Positions 11,510 through 24,364 are shown, numbered from the stretch's first letter. The stretch: DNA of 64,000 bases from Sesamum alatum (GCA_034509735.1 JACGWO010000003.1:4092001-4156000); one strand, 5' to 3'. Numbers and translations: made by a program. Notes: generated by a model not told the origin, from the letters alone.

Positions 11510-13457
11510 CTATTCCTGAGGAAGAAGAGCGATCTCAATTTCTTGAAGGGATTTTCCTTTGGTTTCCAACACATTTCGCTTTACAAAGACCACCGCAAGC
11601 ATGCAGAATGTACCAAACATTGAATACAGAAGCTCGGGCCCCATTTGGTCAAGCAAACGCAGGAACAACAGGCCGACGAGAAAGTTTAACACCTGCAAAG
11701 TATATGCAGAGAATCGAATGATTGTTACATTTTTATTTATTCCCCATTATCATTACTTGTTTTTAACATGTGATGAATGATCAAAGACAAGTAACTAGTC
11801 CTATTCACGTGTATCTGTATACAGAATTAGATGAGTAGGGGCCAATTACCCAGTGCACAGACATACAAAACGCCATAGCTTTAGCCCTAATACGGCTTGG
11901 AAGTATCTCAGGGAGCAGGAGAGCAGGTACCGGACCAGCTCCAACAGCAAACAATAAGACAAACCTGCATAGAGACATCCCCAGCCTCAGTATCATACCG
12001 CAATATGCAGGTTATTGATCAACTACTAAATCAATATTACCGCGGCAAGACCAGCAATTATCTTTCTGCCCAGCAAAGTTGTTATAGTCATTATTATTCT
12101 TCTTAGTCGAAATTAATTCACTCGGCTAGCGAAGTTAATTTGCTTTGAACCAAGAAAGTGAATGCAGAAATTCACTGATATTTCGATTTTGTTTCTTGGG
12201 GCATCATTTACAACATAGGCAAAGTAATACAGGTAAAGATGATACAGGCAAAGAAGAAAACATTAAGAGAAACCAAAACTTAATGGCGATTGAAATCAGA
12301 AAAAGGGCAAGCATGTTTAACTAGTTGTGTGTGCCTGCATGTGGTATCCGAGTTTTGATGATTGGAGTACTAATGGCAATGCTCCAAAACTAAATCCAGC
12401 TTACAGCAAAGGCATTGGATTATTGAAAAGATCGATAGCTTAGACAAATAAACATGTTATGCAATCCATATAGTGTCCGGCTAAAGAGGAGGAGCCAAGG
12501 TAAACTTACAGTAGCATCCCACCAATGGATAGATAAAAAGCATTAGGACTTGATGCAAACAAAGCAGATGCCAGAACTTGAAGAGCCATTGCTATACCCT
12601 GATACGAAGAAAGAAGTAACAAATGCATAGTCATGTAATATTTATGTAGCAATACAGAGTGACAGTACTTCACATGTAAATGGAAGAATGCTTTGCAAGT
12701 AGTAAATGGCAATACAATAAAAGTACGCAGTCGCTAATGTGTATCCTGCATGCCAAATTGCGCTTTTCATCCCATGCAACAAGGGGAGTTGCATATGTAG
12801 CCCCGAGTTTTACGGGCTAAGTATATTTAGTCCAACAATCCGAAATGTTGTGTGCACCTTTACTCCTTTTTCAATAGCTCTATTTAAAGATTAATGGCTC
12901 TCGCCAGCTTCTATTTTTACATTTTTGAATCTTTTTTCCTTCCTGTTTTTGTTTACTGCCATTTATTTTATTTTTTTTCACTTTTTCCTTTGCTATTTCT
13001 TTCCTATTTCCCCAATTTTTTCTTTCTTCTCTTTCTTTACTTTGTACAATCTTCTCTATAAGGCAAATTCAGTAATATTTGGACGACTTCATGGTATTTC
13101 AACTAGATATTTGGCTTAACAAAAAATCAAACAACAAACAAAAAAGATAATCCCAATCTGAGTGGCTTAATTGTTAGGCTCAAACTATTTAGTAGCCAGC
13201 TAGTAAATTGAATTAAATTTTATTATACTTCAACTTAGTTTCTGCAACTTAAATATATAACAATATGCGACATTATAAAATAATTGTTCTAGTCACACTT
13301 CTTTTAAAAGGGGAAAAAATTAGAAAGGACTAAGAGTAAGGTACGTGGGTGTCACTGAACAAACCCAAATTCGTATTATGAGAAAGATTTGCATGAAGTT
13401 AAGAAGGTTCTATTATATCCATAAATGTGAACTATTATTGAAACATAGTATTATGTA

Positions 13458-13501
<44 letters not shown>

Positions 13502-16500
13502 TGCTTAACAACCACCTCATCTAAACGCTTAAACTGTTAGGGAGGACATTCATCTAATATTAATATCTTAACAAGCTCCCATTATGTGCAAACCCTGCAC
13601 GTGAAACCTTTTCTTTTATATATGGGTAGCAATGAGATTAGAACCCCATACCTCTGATTTGGACTGGTTCTAATACCATATGAAGCGACCACTTCATCTA
13701 AAAACTTAAGTTGTTAGAGAAAAAAATCACTTAATATTAGAATCTTAACATAATCAAAATATATAAATCCATAGCATAATATACATAAGTATATCTATAT
13801 CTATACTCTATATAAATGTGTGAATACTCAAGTTGTTCATTCCCCATTGTGAAAAGACAAATATACCCTCATTTAAATATTATTAATTATCATATTACAG
13901 ATTCTGAAATTTTGTATGAATACTCAAGTTGTTTGTTCCCCATTGTGAATAGACAAATATACCCTCATTTAAATATTATTAATTATTATATTACATATTC
14001 TGAAATTTTTAACAATTTAGAATTCTAAATATTCTAAACCTCGTCATATAAATTTAGGATAAAAAACCTAAATCGTGAATCATGAATGAATCTAATTACA
14101 CAGAATTTGAATAATCTGCTTCTAATCGTGAATCATGAATTAGTTCAATTAGGCAGACCTTCATGTATTAAATTTTAATAACATTCACAGAAAATTATAT
14201 TATAAAATTAGTTATAGAAAAAATAAATTCTATAAGAAAAAAGTTTAGGAATCTTAACTACTCTAAACTACTTAGAGAATGAATGACATATCCAACTAAA
14301 AAAAATAATATGCCAAATAATATCAACACAATTACTTTGCTAGAAGATATCTTAATTATATTAAGAAAGTTTTAATTTAACATGACACATTAAAATTTAA
14401 AACAAAATATACATGAATAATATATAAAATATTAATCTAAACTTATATATATAATAACGAATAAATATCAAAATTTAATTACAAATTAAAATTGATATAT
14501 GGATATGATATTAATAAATTGAAATTGCTTGTGAAAATTCAACTATTGAGAAAATCTCTGAGTACTTATTTTTTTTAGTATTAGATAATCCTGAATGCTT
14601 GAATTTTACATCTATTACTTTTTATATTAATTAATAGAATAAAAGTATTGCAACAACAAATGTGACATAAAAAATGAAGTTGTAACATAATATAATATTG
14701 AATAAGAACTACTTTTTAATATTTATGGGATTGAAAATGAGAATCCCAAAATCAATGGACCAAATTAAGATGGAAAGGAACTAAGTTACGGATTGAAAAA
14801 TACTATTTCCCCTTATGAAAATAAGAAAAGTCAAATGGTGAGTAAACATTAACATAATAACAATTAAAAGTATAAAAGTTTAAAAAAATTATATACTAAC
14901 ACATTAGTACAATTACATGTTCACATTAAGAAAATTAATAAATTTTGAGAATAAACATAGTACAATAAAATAATAAATAAAAATTGAGTTAATTATGTTG
15001 AAATTAGAAAAAAAAATATAGTAAATAAATAAGCCAATGTGATTAATATATTTTTCCAGTAATAAATTTATAAAAATAACTTAAAAGTTTAAAAAGCATG
15101 AGTACTAAAGAGAATAAACATTGATATATGAATAGAATATTATTAAATTGAAATTGCTTATGAAAATTCAACTAATGAGTGAATCTCTTAGCACTTGATC
15201 TTTTTAGTATTAGATAATACTGAATGTTTTACTTTTACATCTGTTGTTCTTTTATAAAGGTGAAAATTAAAATTTTATACAATAATATTTCAAAATTTAA
15301 AAGCTAATAAAACATGTAAGTAATGCTTTGACAATATAAAAAGTTGGTACTGAAATATGATTAAGATACATTATAGGATCTTACAATACAAATATTGGTA
15401 CTGTGGTCCAATTTGATTATAGTTTTATGTCAATATATAATTAATTTGTAATAGTATCAATAAATTAAAAATAAATGACATTCAAATATAGTAATAAAAG
15501 AAAACATACAACACACACATACAAAATGTAACAAAAAATAAAATTAAATTAAACAACAAAAAATAGGCATAATAAAACCTACAAATAAAATTGATCAATT
15601 TATTTTATTAAATTAAAATTTCTTCTATCCAAGATAAGGAGCTTTGACTAATTATTTTTATTTTAATATTAATTTTTCGAATATCATTATTTAAATTATG
15701 ATATTAATTGGTTTGATACATAATAATGAAATAATCATTAGTGAATATACGAAATACTAAATTTCAATTTTCGAGAATATCCTTTTATTCAATAGTACTA
15801 ATTAAATTTAAAAATTGAATTACAAATAATAGAACTGAATAGTTTCCTTATCAATTTAAATAATTATTATCAATTTGTTTGAAAATATAATTGTATAATA
15901 CTAATTTTTCAATGAAAAAGCTTTGAATAATATCATGAACTTAACATAAATGATATATTTACTTCTAAAAACATATTTGTACACGTGCATCGCACGTCAT
16001 GCTTTCTAGTTAGTATATAAATGCGCCAATATTACATTTATGCATCCTTAACAAGTGAATAAGGAAAATAATATTTTAATTGGAATTTTTTATAAATATT
16101 TGATCTCAATAGGTCATGTTATGATAAAATTCTAGTATTGATTGAGCATTAAATTAATTTTTAATAAAATATTGAATATCATAGATTTAATTGATTAGTT
16201 ATATATTTAATAATTATAATTTAATTACATAACTTCCAAATCTTCTTTTGTCCAAAAACTTGTAAAGTGAACTACTTTTTCCTCGCAACTAAAACTCTTT
16301 GGAGGTATTTCAATTTTCTTCTTTTTCCTTTTTTTGTTTTTGGCAAAGCTTTACCCCAATTTTGCACAGGAAAAAGCGAAAAACTTCCTTTCAAGTGTTG
16401 CATGTGCCAAGCACATGCATATTTTCCTCTGTGGCGTGGAATTGACAAACATGTGCATTATACACCTTCCTTTACCTTTTTAACTGAATATTTAACTGAG

Positions 16501-18110
16501 GACCAGGTGCACAACATTTTGAATTTTCGGTATTAAATATGCTGAGCTAGTAAAGTTTTGGGCTCTAGGTAAAGACCCTCTTGTCAAATGAGACGAAAGT
16601 GCTATTTCGTCGCATCCTGCAGGTACAACAAAATAGTCGTGCATACTCTGGGTGCAGGTATTGAGCAAGATACATGGGAATATCCAAACCCAGATCCAGC
16701 CCTTATAAATCAATCAGATTGATTTAGAGGGTATCTATAACAAAGTACACCACGTAGACCATAATCTTTACAACTTACGGAACATAAATACATGTCACGA
16801 GTTCAGATATTTTCCTTATAATTAGCATTTTTATTTTTAGCAAGTTTCTTGAGAGATAATCAGATGAGTAAGTGAAGAGACCTTTGCATCAAAAGGGCCA
16901 CGAACCAGGATTTAGTGGGAAGACAAACAAAATAGCATGAAGTAGTTCCAGTTGCATGGCGCCGAAAGCCTCCATTGGGGGGGAAGAAAAAATCTTTACG
17001 GGCAAAAAAAAAGAGAACATGACGCAAGGGCAGGAAATGGATGAGAGTGAGCAGGATGAATTAGAACATGGAATAAATGTTCAACTTAGGAGGCAGGATT
17101 TGCATGGGAAGTGAAAGAGGTGGAAGCTGGCAGAGTAGTGTAACATCTAAGTAAAGATTCTACTTAGCAGGCAGAGCAAGGGACTTGAGTTCTACCACTA
17201 GAGCTTGCCTTCTTTATTGGCAGAATTGCTGTTTAAAAGTTTTGTTAAGTATTGAAACTTGAGAACTAGATGTAGAAATCATTCTTCAAAGACAATATAT
17301 GTTCATTAACTCAGAACTAAACAAAGGATTCTCAGTTGTGTACCATGCCAAAGAAGCTCCAGACAAGGAGGACCTTCCTTCCAAGTTTGTCCATCAACGC
17401 CAACGCAATAGTAGAACCTATAGAAATTTAAGTGTAATCAGAAGACAAGACATGAAGGAGTAAGATACTTTGAAAACCAAAATCAAGGAACAGGCAGAAA
17501 ATGAAACCGGAAAACAAAGAGTCCTGAAACAGGTGATCACCTATTAAATTTGCAATCCCCACAAAAACATTTGCCAAGTTCGAGGACACTCCAGCACGTC
17601 TAAATACAGTTGAAGAGAAATAAAATACAGCGTTTATTCCAGAAAGCTGTTGTAAAGCAAATAGGGTTGATCCAATAAAAACAACTGCAAAAGAATTGAG
17701 TGAATAACAAAGCATTGTGGTGCATTTAAAAATATATGGAAAGCAGATACAGCAAATCAGGGCAGGCCCCTGCCAGTAGAAAATTAATAACATAAATACT
17801 GCAGAAACTCCAAACATATGAATCCAATAAATTTCTGAACACCTCTGGCATGCCTCCCATAGAGCAAATCTACGAGCTTTATGGTATCCATCTCATCTCC
17901 TTTGTCTGTCTTTGACAGCTCTACCATTGCAGCTGTTACATGTGACCCTCCAAGAAGCCTTTCAAGCTCAGCTTCAGCTTCAGCATTTCTTCCTTGCTAC
18001 CACATCAGAGAAAAGAATATATAAACCTATCAAAACTGTTTCCATCGACGAGATACCAAAGGTTCAACCATCATTTCCTCTTTGCTAGAACATGAGAATA
18101 AGAGAATATG

Positions 18111-18156
<46 letters not shown>

Positions 18157-20697
18157 CACAAACACACACACACACAGAGTGACAGAGAGAACCAGTTCAA
18201 ACTTGTGCCATCCACAAGATATCAAAGTTTAATATCAGTGAATCCATTATGTAGTTCTGCAACTAAACATGTCTTTTAAGTAAAAGGTGTGAAAATGGAT
18301 TCTTTCGAGCTGAAATATCTATGCAGTAAAACATTTCACGAGCTTTCTGGTCAGTCGTAGTATTCTAAGTTAACTGGAAAGGAGGTGGCACTCAACCAGA
18401 GCAGGATTTTACAGGAGAATATGCCAATGAGGGAATTTTCAAGGTACAATGTCAAATAGATACATCTCATGTAGGACGCAGTCCAATCAGTAGAAATTAA
18501 GTACCAAGTAGACTGCAAAGGAATGTCAAAACTACGTTTAAATCATAAAAGTGAACTGTAACATATTTCACTCGATTCAAAGACCGCACCGAGATACATT
18601 CACACTCATACCGGATCCTCCAATACAGGCAGACACACAATCAGATGGTGTACAGATTCTCAGGTATAAAACACCGAATAAAGTACAACCAGGACAATAT
18701 TTAAGAATTGAAAGATCCAGCACAAAGAAGGTCGTATTCAGTGAAAGTTATTCCAAACAGAACTCCAGTTTACAAGTTCCATTTAAGGAAACAAGAACAA
18801 TAATATCAAGATATAAAATGTGAAGAACTGGAAACCTTGTGTAGCCAGTGTGGAGATTCAACACAAAACCTCATTAATAAAGCTAACATTGCAGCAGGAA
18901 TTGTGGATACCCAAAAGCAGATGCGCCACCTGAGTAATTATACAGTCAAGAGAATGCAGATATGAGCTCAGCTACTTCATCTCCCAAAAGATTAATAAGT
19001 TCATTCATTTTTTATCAACACTAATCTCAAATATCAGACTTACCAACCAAAAACACTCCTGACAGGAATCCCAATTACTAGAGCCCCCATCAGCCCAAGA
19101 CATGTTGCTATCTGAATAAAGCTCCCATAAGTACCCCTCACATGAGCAGGTGATATCTACTTGAGTACAATACGAGTTAGATAAGAGCCGATCCTTCTAC
19201 ATAATAGAGCATGCTTTAAATAAGCAAAAAGTTAAACATTCAATACCTCTGTGACATAAAGAGATGCGACAGGGGGACCCACACCCAAACCAGTACCAAC
19301 GAGAAACCTCCCCAAAAGCATCTCACCCAAACTTCTAGCAGTTGCACTGGGAAAACAGATATTAGCGCCTCTTTCAAGTAAAAGATAAATAAACAAAAAG
19401 ATGAAAAATCAATTTATTTTTTGTTACATGACATTTCATTCAAATAAAAAGGTTCTAGTGAAAAAGTCAATGTATGTTGACTGTATGTTAGAAGATATAT
19501 TGCAGAATCTTATTGACTGTTAAGTTAATGAGAACTGGCCGCCTAATATGCAGACACACCAAATAGTATCCCAAGAAGGAAATATTTCAACAAAGTCCAA
19601 AGAGATGCCCAACATTGATAACTTTGAACTAAATTAATATTAATCTGCCTAAAGTACTTCCCTTTCCTTGACTTTTTACTCAAAGACCAAAGTAATGACT
19701 TTCAAGCACCATATCGAAGCACCTAATATGAAGACCAAAGTAAAAGACTATTTAAGTACCATATTGAAGAACCAACGATCATAGGCAATGCACACAACTG
19801 AAAAGCCCTACGACGCCCAAGTTCATCAGCAATCCAACCACTGATCAGGGATCCAATAAAAGCACCAGCAAGGCAAGTACTCACCACCAAGCCTGCAATT
19901 TTGGAGTAACCACATCAAAATGGAACTCAAATAATAAAAAGTTACAAGTTGCAAAAGGAAGCATGTGTGAAACACCTTCTTCCAGGGTATTCCCACGGAA
20001 ACCAAGATCAACAGATATGCTTTCAAGTGGTTCATTAACAACTCTGTCAATGAACAGACTTTAGTCCAATAAAAAATCAAAATGGCAGGTAAATCTGAAA
20101 AAAGTAACATGAAAAGGTGATGAATGGTCAAAAACAAACCCAAGATGATAGCCGAATAAGAAGGAAACAATAGTTGCTACAAGCACATGCGGTAAAGAAA
20201 GCTTCCACGGGGGACTTGCAATCTCTTGCTCCGAAATGCATTTTACCAGCTCTGAAGAATTCCAACATTAATCAAACTGTTGTGATTCAAACAGAAGATA
20301 GTAATTGATGTATTTCACAATAGTAATTTGTTCCAAAACACGATTCTTCAAAAAATTTACTGTCAGTTTATAGTTAAATGAAGATATGGAAACAATTCCC
20401 AGGGATATAGAGGAAATCAATGATATATCCCTTTGCATTGTGATCACGAGGACAATCCAGATGCTTAATCTGACAAAATAATAAATACAAAAAAATCTGA
20501 TGCTGCAGAATCAGCTCAGCATGAATGTTACTTTTATCGAGACCGTGAAAAATAACACATGGCCAAAAAAATAAGTTTTTACACAACCATGAACATATAA
20601 ACTTGCCTGAACTATCTTCTACATCAGTTGAGTAATTGTAATCCCTTGATATCATCGTTCGCTTATGCATTGAGGATCCGTGCAAGTTCTCAAACAT
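11510..20697 (-). CDS. SGB1: MFS hexose transporter, SGB1 / probable plastidic glucose transporter 2-like (13 coding exons)
   Basis: Exons, in gene order: 20607-20697, 20140-20251, 19976-20043, 19760-19892, 19247-19346, 19044-19156, 18836-18929, 17843-17996, 17541-17684, 17344-17417, 12510-12598, 11850-11964, 11510-11692. They total 1470 nt, 489 residues plus TAG, with the frame kept at every junction. All introns are GT-AG except intron 1, which has a GC donor. Family signatures in order: short N-terminus with MHKRTMISRDY and DVEDSS; 'FLFGYHLGVVNEPLESIS'; 'DELGRRRAFQL' (loop 2-3 motif); 'GRFLVGTGLGVGPPVASLYV'; 'SPAHVRGTYGS'; 'ESPHWLHK'; 'LFALQQLSGINAVFYFSS' (TM7 sugar-binding motif); 'DKLGRKV' (loop 8-9); 'GAGPVPALLLPEILPSRIRA'; and C-terminal 'LETKGKSLQEIEIALL'. 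Length and motifs fit a complete 12-TM transporter. Arabidopsis SGB1 (At1g79820), as I recall, is a Golgi hexose transporter linked to G-protein beta signalling. No clear plastid transit peptide is seen. The ATG at 20697 was chosen because an in-frame stop lies just upstream (20710-20712). At3g/At1g paralogues are the main alternative names. Confidence 0.93.
13458..13498. repeat. Dinucleotide microsatellite (TA)n(TG)n
   Basis: A short TA run passes directly into 14 TG units within transporter intron 10. Confidence 0.95.
13505..13755. repeat. Diverged direct repeat flanking the Helitron
   Basis: Two related stretches, about 13508-13575 and 13685-13752, share 'accacctcatctaaa..cttaa..tgttag' and '..taatattaatatcttaaca'. 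They lie just upstream of the Helitron-like element. The family was not recognised. Confidence 0.45.
13800..16009 (+). mobile_element. Non-autonomous Helitron-like element in a transporter intron
   Basis: The left end is A|TCTATACTCTATATAAATG and the right end is ...CATGCTTTCTAG|T. A perfect hairpin ACGTGC-ATC-GCACGT (15983-15997) sits 8 bases before CTAG. TC start, CTRR end, subterminal hairpin and A/T flanks without target duplication are the defining Helitron features. The interior is very AT-rich, has no Rep/helicase coding capacity, and carries internal repeats (13821-14012; about 14500-14620 against 15125-15245). Orientation is opposite to the host gene, and splice sites are untouched. 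Confidence 0.8.
13821..14012 (+). repeat. Two-copy 96-bp tandem repeat inside the Helitron
   Basis: The unit begins tgaatactcaagttgtt at 13821 and again at 13917. The two copies differ by a few substitutions. Confidence 0.9.
18114..18176. repeat. Compound microsatellite (TA)n(AC)n
   Basis: A pure TA run (18114-18149) is followed by an AC-rich run (18151-18176) in intron 7 of the transporter gene. It is likely polymorphic. Confidence 0.95.
20605..20606 (-). other. Non-canonical GC splice donor of intron 1
   Basis: The exon 1 end reads TTCAG|GCAAGT on the minus strand. The frame requires joining here: GATAGTTCAG plus AGCTGGTAAAA gives DSSELVK, as expected for the family. GC donors with a strong AG|GCAAGT context are a known minor class. 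Confidence 0.75.
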
Positions 20698-21673
20698 TCC
20701 AAATCTCAATTAACACCCTTCCTCCAGGTCACTGGTTCTGGGAGTCATATAGTGGCAATGTGATTCAATTAAATATCATAGTTAGAGCAAACTCTTAGAA
20801 ACACATATGATATTCCAACCTCTTCTATTACTCGCATGAAAGGCCACAAAAGGCTGATAGTAAAACCAACAAATGATGATCATTACATTGTAGAGAGAGA
20901 GAGAGACTCAGAACCAAAACAAGTCGACACAATTTAAAGCCCAAGTGCTGAGCACCTGTCTTCTGATAAAAACTGAAGAAATAAACACAACCCTCGAGCT
21001 TAAATTCATTTAACACTTTGAAGGTCGTTCTAGCCTAACCCTCCAACTTCCATTCAGTTTGCCATAAATATTCATTTATTATCTAAATTTACACTGAACA
21101 AGCATGATTCGAGATCCTGAATTGCAGATTTTATGCATACGTAAAGAGACACAAAAGTAATTGCATATATCTCACTCTACAGAGCACAGGCCTGCATTTA
21201 ATTTCAAAAGAATCAAACATGTAAGAAGAATGCCAAATTACAGGCATGATGCAATCAAGTCGTACAAACTCCCATAGATTTTCAACCGATTTACAAATGC
21301 AGCGAATCTGAGAGCTAGTATAAACTTTTAGAAGCTTCACACCTTAACCTGAGCGCTGATCCTTCAATTTTCGGCAAAGAAGTGATAACTGCTGTCGAAA
21401 ATAATTATTCGGAAAGTGAAATTAAAGGAACTTCAGTCGGTGGGCACGGCTAAATATGCACCTGGTGGAGTTGTCGATATTGGGTTTGTCTTCTTCAAGG
21501 CTTTATTGCTACGTATCAGGCTATTATCAGCACAACATAGACACTGTGGAACGAACAGAAGAATAAAATGAATGGGCTAAATACACTATGCCCCTTAAAC
21601 TATTGTTAAACTAACAATGTAAACTACCCCTTTAATTAAATATTTAGACGATATTGTTCCTATATTATATATA
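20698..21673 (-). promoter_or_regulatory. Upstream region of the transporter gene (5' UTR/promoter, boundaries unknown)
   Basis: No coding exon was found upstream of 20697; an in-frame stop precedes the start codon. The region must hold the promoter and 5' UTR, possibly with a UTR intron. The upstream limit is the Helitron-like element starting at 21674. A GA run lies near 20890-20910. No TATA box could be assigned with confidence. Confidence 0.45.
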
Positions 21674-23306
21674 TTAGCAGTCCACGCACACGCGATGTGT
21701 GAATAAATAAAAAAATAAAAATATTTATATATATTAATCAGTGTATTTAAATTGCATATATTGGTCATTTTTTGTATATTGATCTATTTTAGATCAAAGT
21801 TTAGTAGATCATTAACCACATATTTGTTAATTGTGTGATCTAAAATAATATTATGCAAGATAATAAAATAAGTACTTTATAATATTAATTTATAAAAACA
21901 CTTATGAATGAGGGTAATCTATCTATACTACTATAGAATAAAAAGTTGTTTTTTCTTTAATAAATGGTGGTTATCTCATATTTCTATTATATTTTTTTTT
22001 CAAAATTTTGCCCTAAAAGTTAAAACTAAATTTTAAATTGAATAAGTATATTTATTAGGATTTTCAAGGATAAAAAATGAAGGAGTTTTGATTTTTTTTT
22101 AACAAATTTAATTAAAATAAAAAAAGTACAACCACGACTTGGTTTTCTTTTCTTTTCTTTTTTACCTTTTTCCTTATGGTATTTTATTAATGTACTACAT
22201 GTGTGTGCAGTTTTTATTTAGTTACAAATCTACACATAATTTTGTAACATGTAGTGGGGCAAAATTGAATTAACATTATTTTGGTATGAGAACTACATTA
22301 TTTTGTGGTTATTTTCATTTTTACCTATGAAAATCCTAATAAATACACTTTTTGAACTTAAAATTCAGATTTGTTTTGGACAGCAAAATTTGAAAGAAGT
22401 GGTAAAAGTATGAGCTAACCACCATTTATTAGAAAAAAAAATATTTTTTCTTTTTATATAGTATATATATATATAAAGATATATATATCATTAGATGCCT
22501 CTTGAGATTATTAATATTTATTTTAACATGTTATAAACACATGATTATATGATAATTTTGATTTGAAAAAAATCAATATTCCACATATGTTTGCCTTAAA
22601 AATAAAATGTGTTTACAGAAATTAGATATCATCAACCTGAGTGCATTGATCTCATACCGAAATTCCTAATTAATTTCAAATGAGAGTTCATGTTTCATAG
22701 ATTGGATAAAATAAATACAAATTTAAATTAGTAAATTCTCTTACTATTTGATAGAAATGTTGACAATTAAAAAAAACCAAGTCTGCAATATGTAGGAAAA
22801 TTCAATTATATATGAAACATATATGTGGTAACATTAATATTTTAGCTTTTGTGCTTTGCGTTTTTGATCTTTACGTATAAAAATGAATTATCAATGACCT
22901 ATGAGAAAATATACATGTATATATATAATTGCATAAAAGGAAAAAACAAAAAATAAAGATCATACTAATTACATGTTTCTTGTTAAGACCAAATTATTGA
23001 AAATATATTAACATAATAGTTTGTGAGAAAGGTTTTATATTTTTAATTGGGTTTTTGTAGAGAAAAAAAAAAGAAAACAAAAAGTTGGTGGAAAACATGG
23101 GTGGTTATGGCAAGAGGGTATATTTGGTATGAGAACTACCAATAAGATGGTGAATTTTCTTTTTTGTCCTCTACAATAATTAATTGATCTTGTAGAAAGA
23201 AATTAGCAAATGTATATTAAAAGAAACAAAGGGCAATTGTTGTAAAAATCCATAAATAACTTCCATATTAGACACAAAAGAAGTTTCTTTTTATAATTAG
23301 TATAGA
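21674..23306 (-). mobile_element. Helitron-like element, minus strand, upstream of the transporter gene
   Basis: On the minus strand it starts TCTATACTAATTATAAAAAG (at 23306). It ends with a GC-rich hairpin, CACACatcgcGTGTG, followed by ...GTGGACTGCTAA (21674) and then T. This matches the TC...CTRR/T rule, with CTAA in place of CTAG. No Rep/helicase coding sequence is present. It contains the long inverted repeat at 21926-22465. Its right end adjoins a TA-rich stretch and then the truncated Athila gag. Confidence 0.65.
21926..22465. repeat. Long imperfect inverted repeat with Helitron-type ends on both arms
   Basis: The left arm (about 21926-22080) begins TCTATACTACTATAGAATAA and contains 'aataaatggtggttatctcat' followed by 'tatttattaggattttca'. 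The right arm (about 22315-22465) is its reverse complement with scattered changes. A roughly 230-base spacer lies between. RNA from this region could fold into a long hairpin. Confidence 0.75.
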
Positions 23307-23429
23307 TATATATATATATATATTTGTAGTTTAAGAAATTTCTGTTTTTAACATTTTTCATTTTAAATTCATTTAATTTTTTCTTGAATGGAAAAAATAT
23401 ATTTTAATTACAATAAATTGATATTGGCT
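23307..23429. other. Short AT-rich spacer
   Basis: A TA run and T-rich filler lie between the Helitron end and the truncated gag. No feature was recognised. Confidence 0.5.
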
Positions 23430-24250
23430 ATTCGTCAGTCTTGGTCATATGGGTAGAAGCTCGATGTTATCTCATCAATGAGGACAAACGCCTCGGATGG
23501 TAGTTTCTTCATGATGGTGCCGCCTGCAGCTGCATCAATGGTAGCCCAATTAGCCAATGTGACACTATTGTAAAACGTTTGTACCTGCCGCCATACTGGG
23601 AGCTCATGATAAGGGCACTTTCTAAGCATATCCCTGAAACATTCTCATGCATCATATAACGATTCCCTATCTGGCTGCACAAAAGAAGTAATATCATTGA
23701 ACAACTTAGCAGTTTTAGATGGGGGGAAAGTATTTAGAGGGAAATTTTTGTGTCAATTCCGGCCAAGTCGTAATACTACCGGTAGGCAATGACTGCAGCC
23801 AATCTTTGGCCTTATTCGCACAACGAAAATGGAAACAGTGTAGGTCTAACAGCATCGTCACTAACACCATTAAACTTAAAGGTATCACAAATTTTGAGAA
23901 CGTTAGAGAGATGATTCTCATCAAGCAAATCGGAGAACTCCACACGTGCTTGGATCATCTGAATGATAGCCGGCTTGATCTCAAAGTTGTTGGCTTGGAC
24001 CGTAGGTTTGGAAATGCTGGATATCACCCCACCAGCTGTCGGGAATGAGTACTCCATCACCGGCCTCTCTATGACCCTCGCGTTCTCCATGGCCGATTCT
24101 ATGATAGCAAATTAATTCTCCGTGTTGGAATTTTCACTCCATTCACCTCTCTCGATGGTGTTCCTTTGTTGGTGGAAGGTTCTCTCAATTTCGGGATCGG
24201 ATTGTGCTAACTCTCCACCATTACTTCGTGTCATCAAACTGTGAACCAAC
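23430..24250 (-). pseudogene. Truncated Athila-type gag (second internal copy)
   Basis: Minus-strand frames give 'PTVQANNFEIKPAIIQMI', 'ICDTFKFNGVSDDAV', 'NKAKDWLQSLPTGSITTW', 'MLRKCPYHELPVW' and 'AAAGGTIMKKLPSEAFVLI'. These match the gag at 52441-53711 closely, though frameshifts split them. It is cut near 23430, before the zinc-knuckle region. Its own PBS and an LTR lie immediately upstream (24349-28069). Confidence 0.88.
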
Positions 24251-24348
24251 GAAAGAGAAGAAGTTAGGTAAAATAAAAACAAAAATAAAGCAAAGAAAAA
24301 TCCAAGTTAATTAGGACTAGCAAGTTATGATATTATTTCAAATTAAAT

Positions 24349-24364
24349 TCCGGCAACGGTGCCA
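24349..24364 (-). other. Primer-binding site, tRNA-Asp type (Athila, second copy)
   Basis: The minus strand reads TGGCACCGTTGCCGG, one substitution from the TGGCGCCGTTGCCGG complement of the tRNA-Asp 3' end used by Athila/Tat elements. It lies a few bases inside the LTR edge. Confidence 0.8.

Larger units (their letters stand above)
12599..17343 (-). other. Intron 10 of the transporter gene (4.7 kb), enlarged by a Helitron
   Basis: Donor ATG|gtacac lies at the end of exon 10 and acceptor tatcag|GGT at exon 11. The next largest intron is about 900 bases, so this one is far longer. It contains a 2210-bp Helitron-like element (13800-16009), a TA/TG microsatellite (13458-13498) and AT-rich filler. 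No second gene was found inside. Confidence 0.85.

Noticed and set aside
18030..18279. ORFs with YIYIYIYI stretches on both strands
   Set aside because: They are translations of the (TA)n(AC)n microsatellite in a transporter intron.
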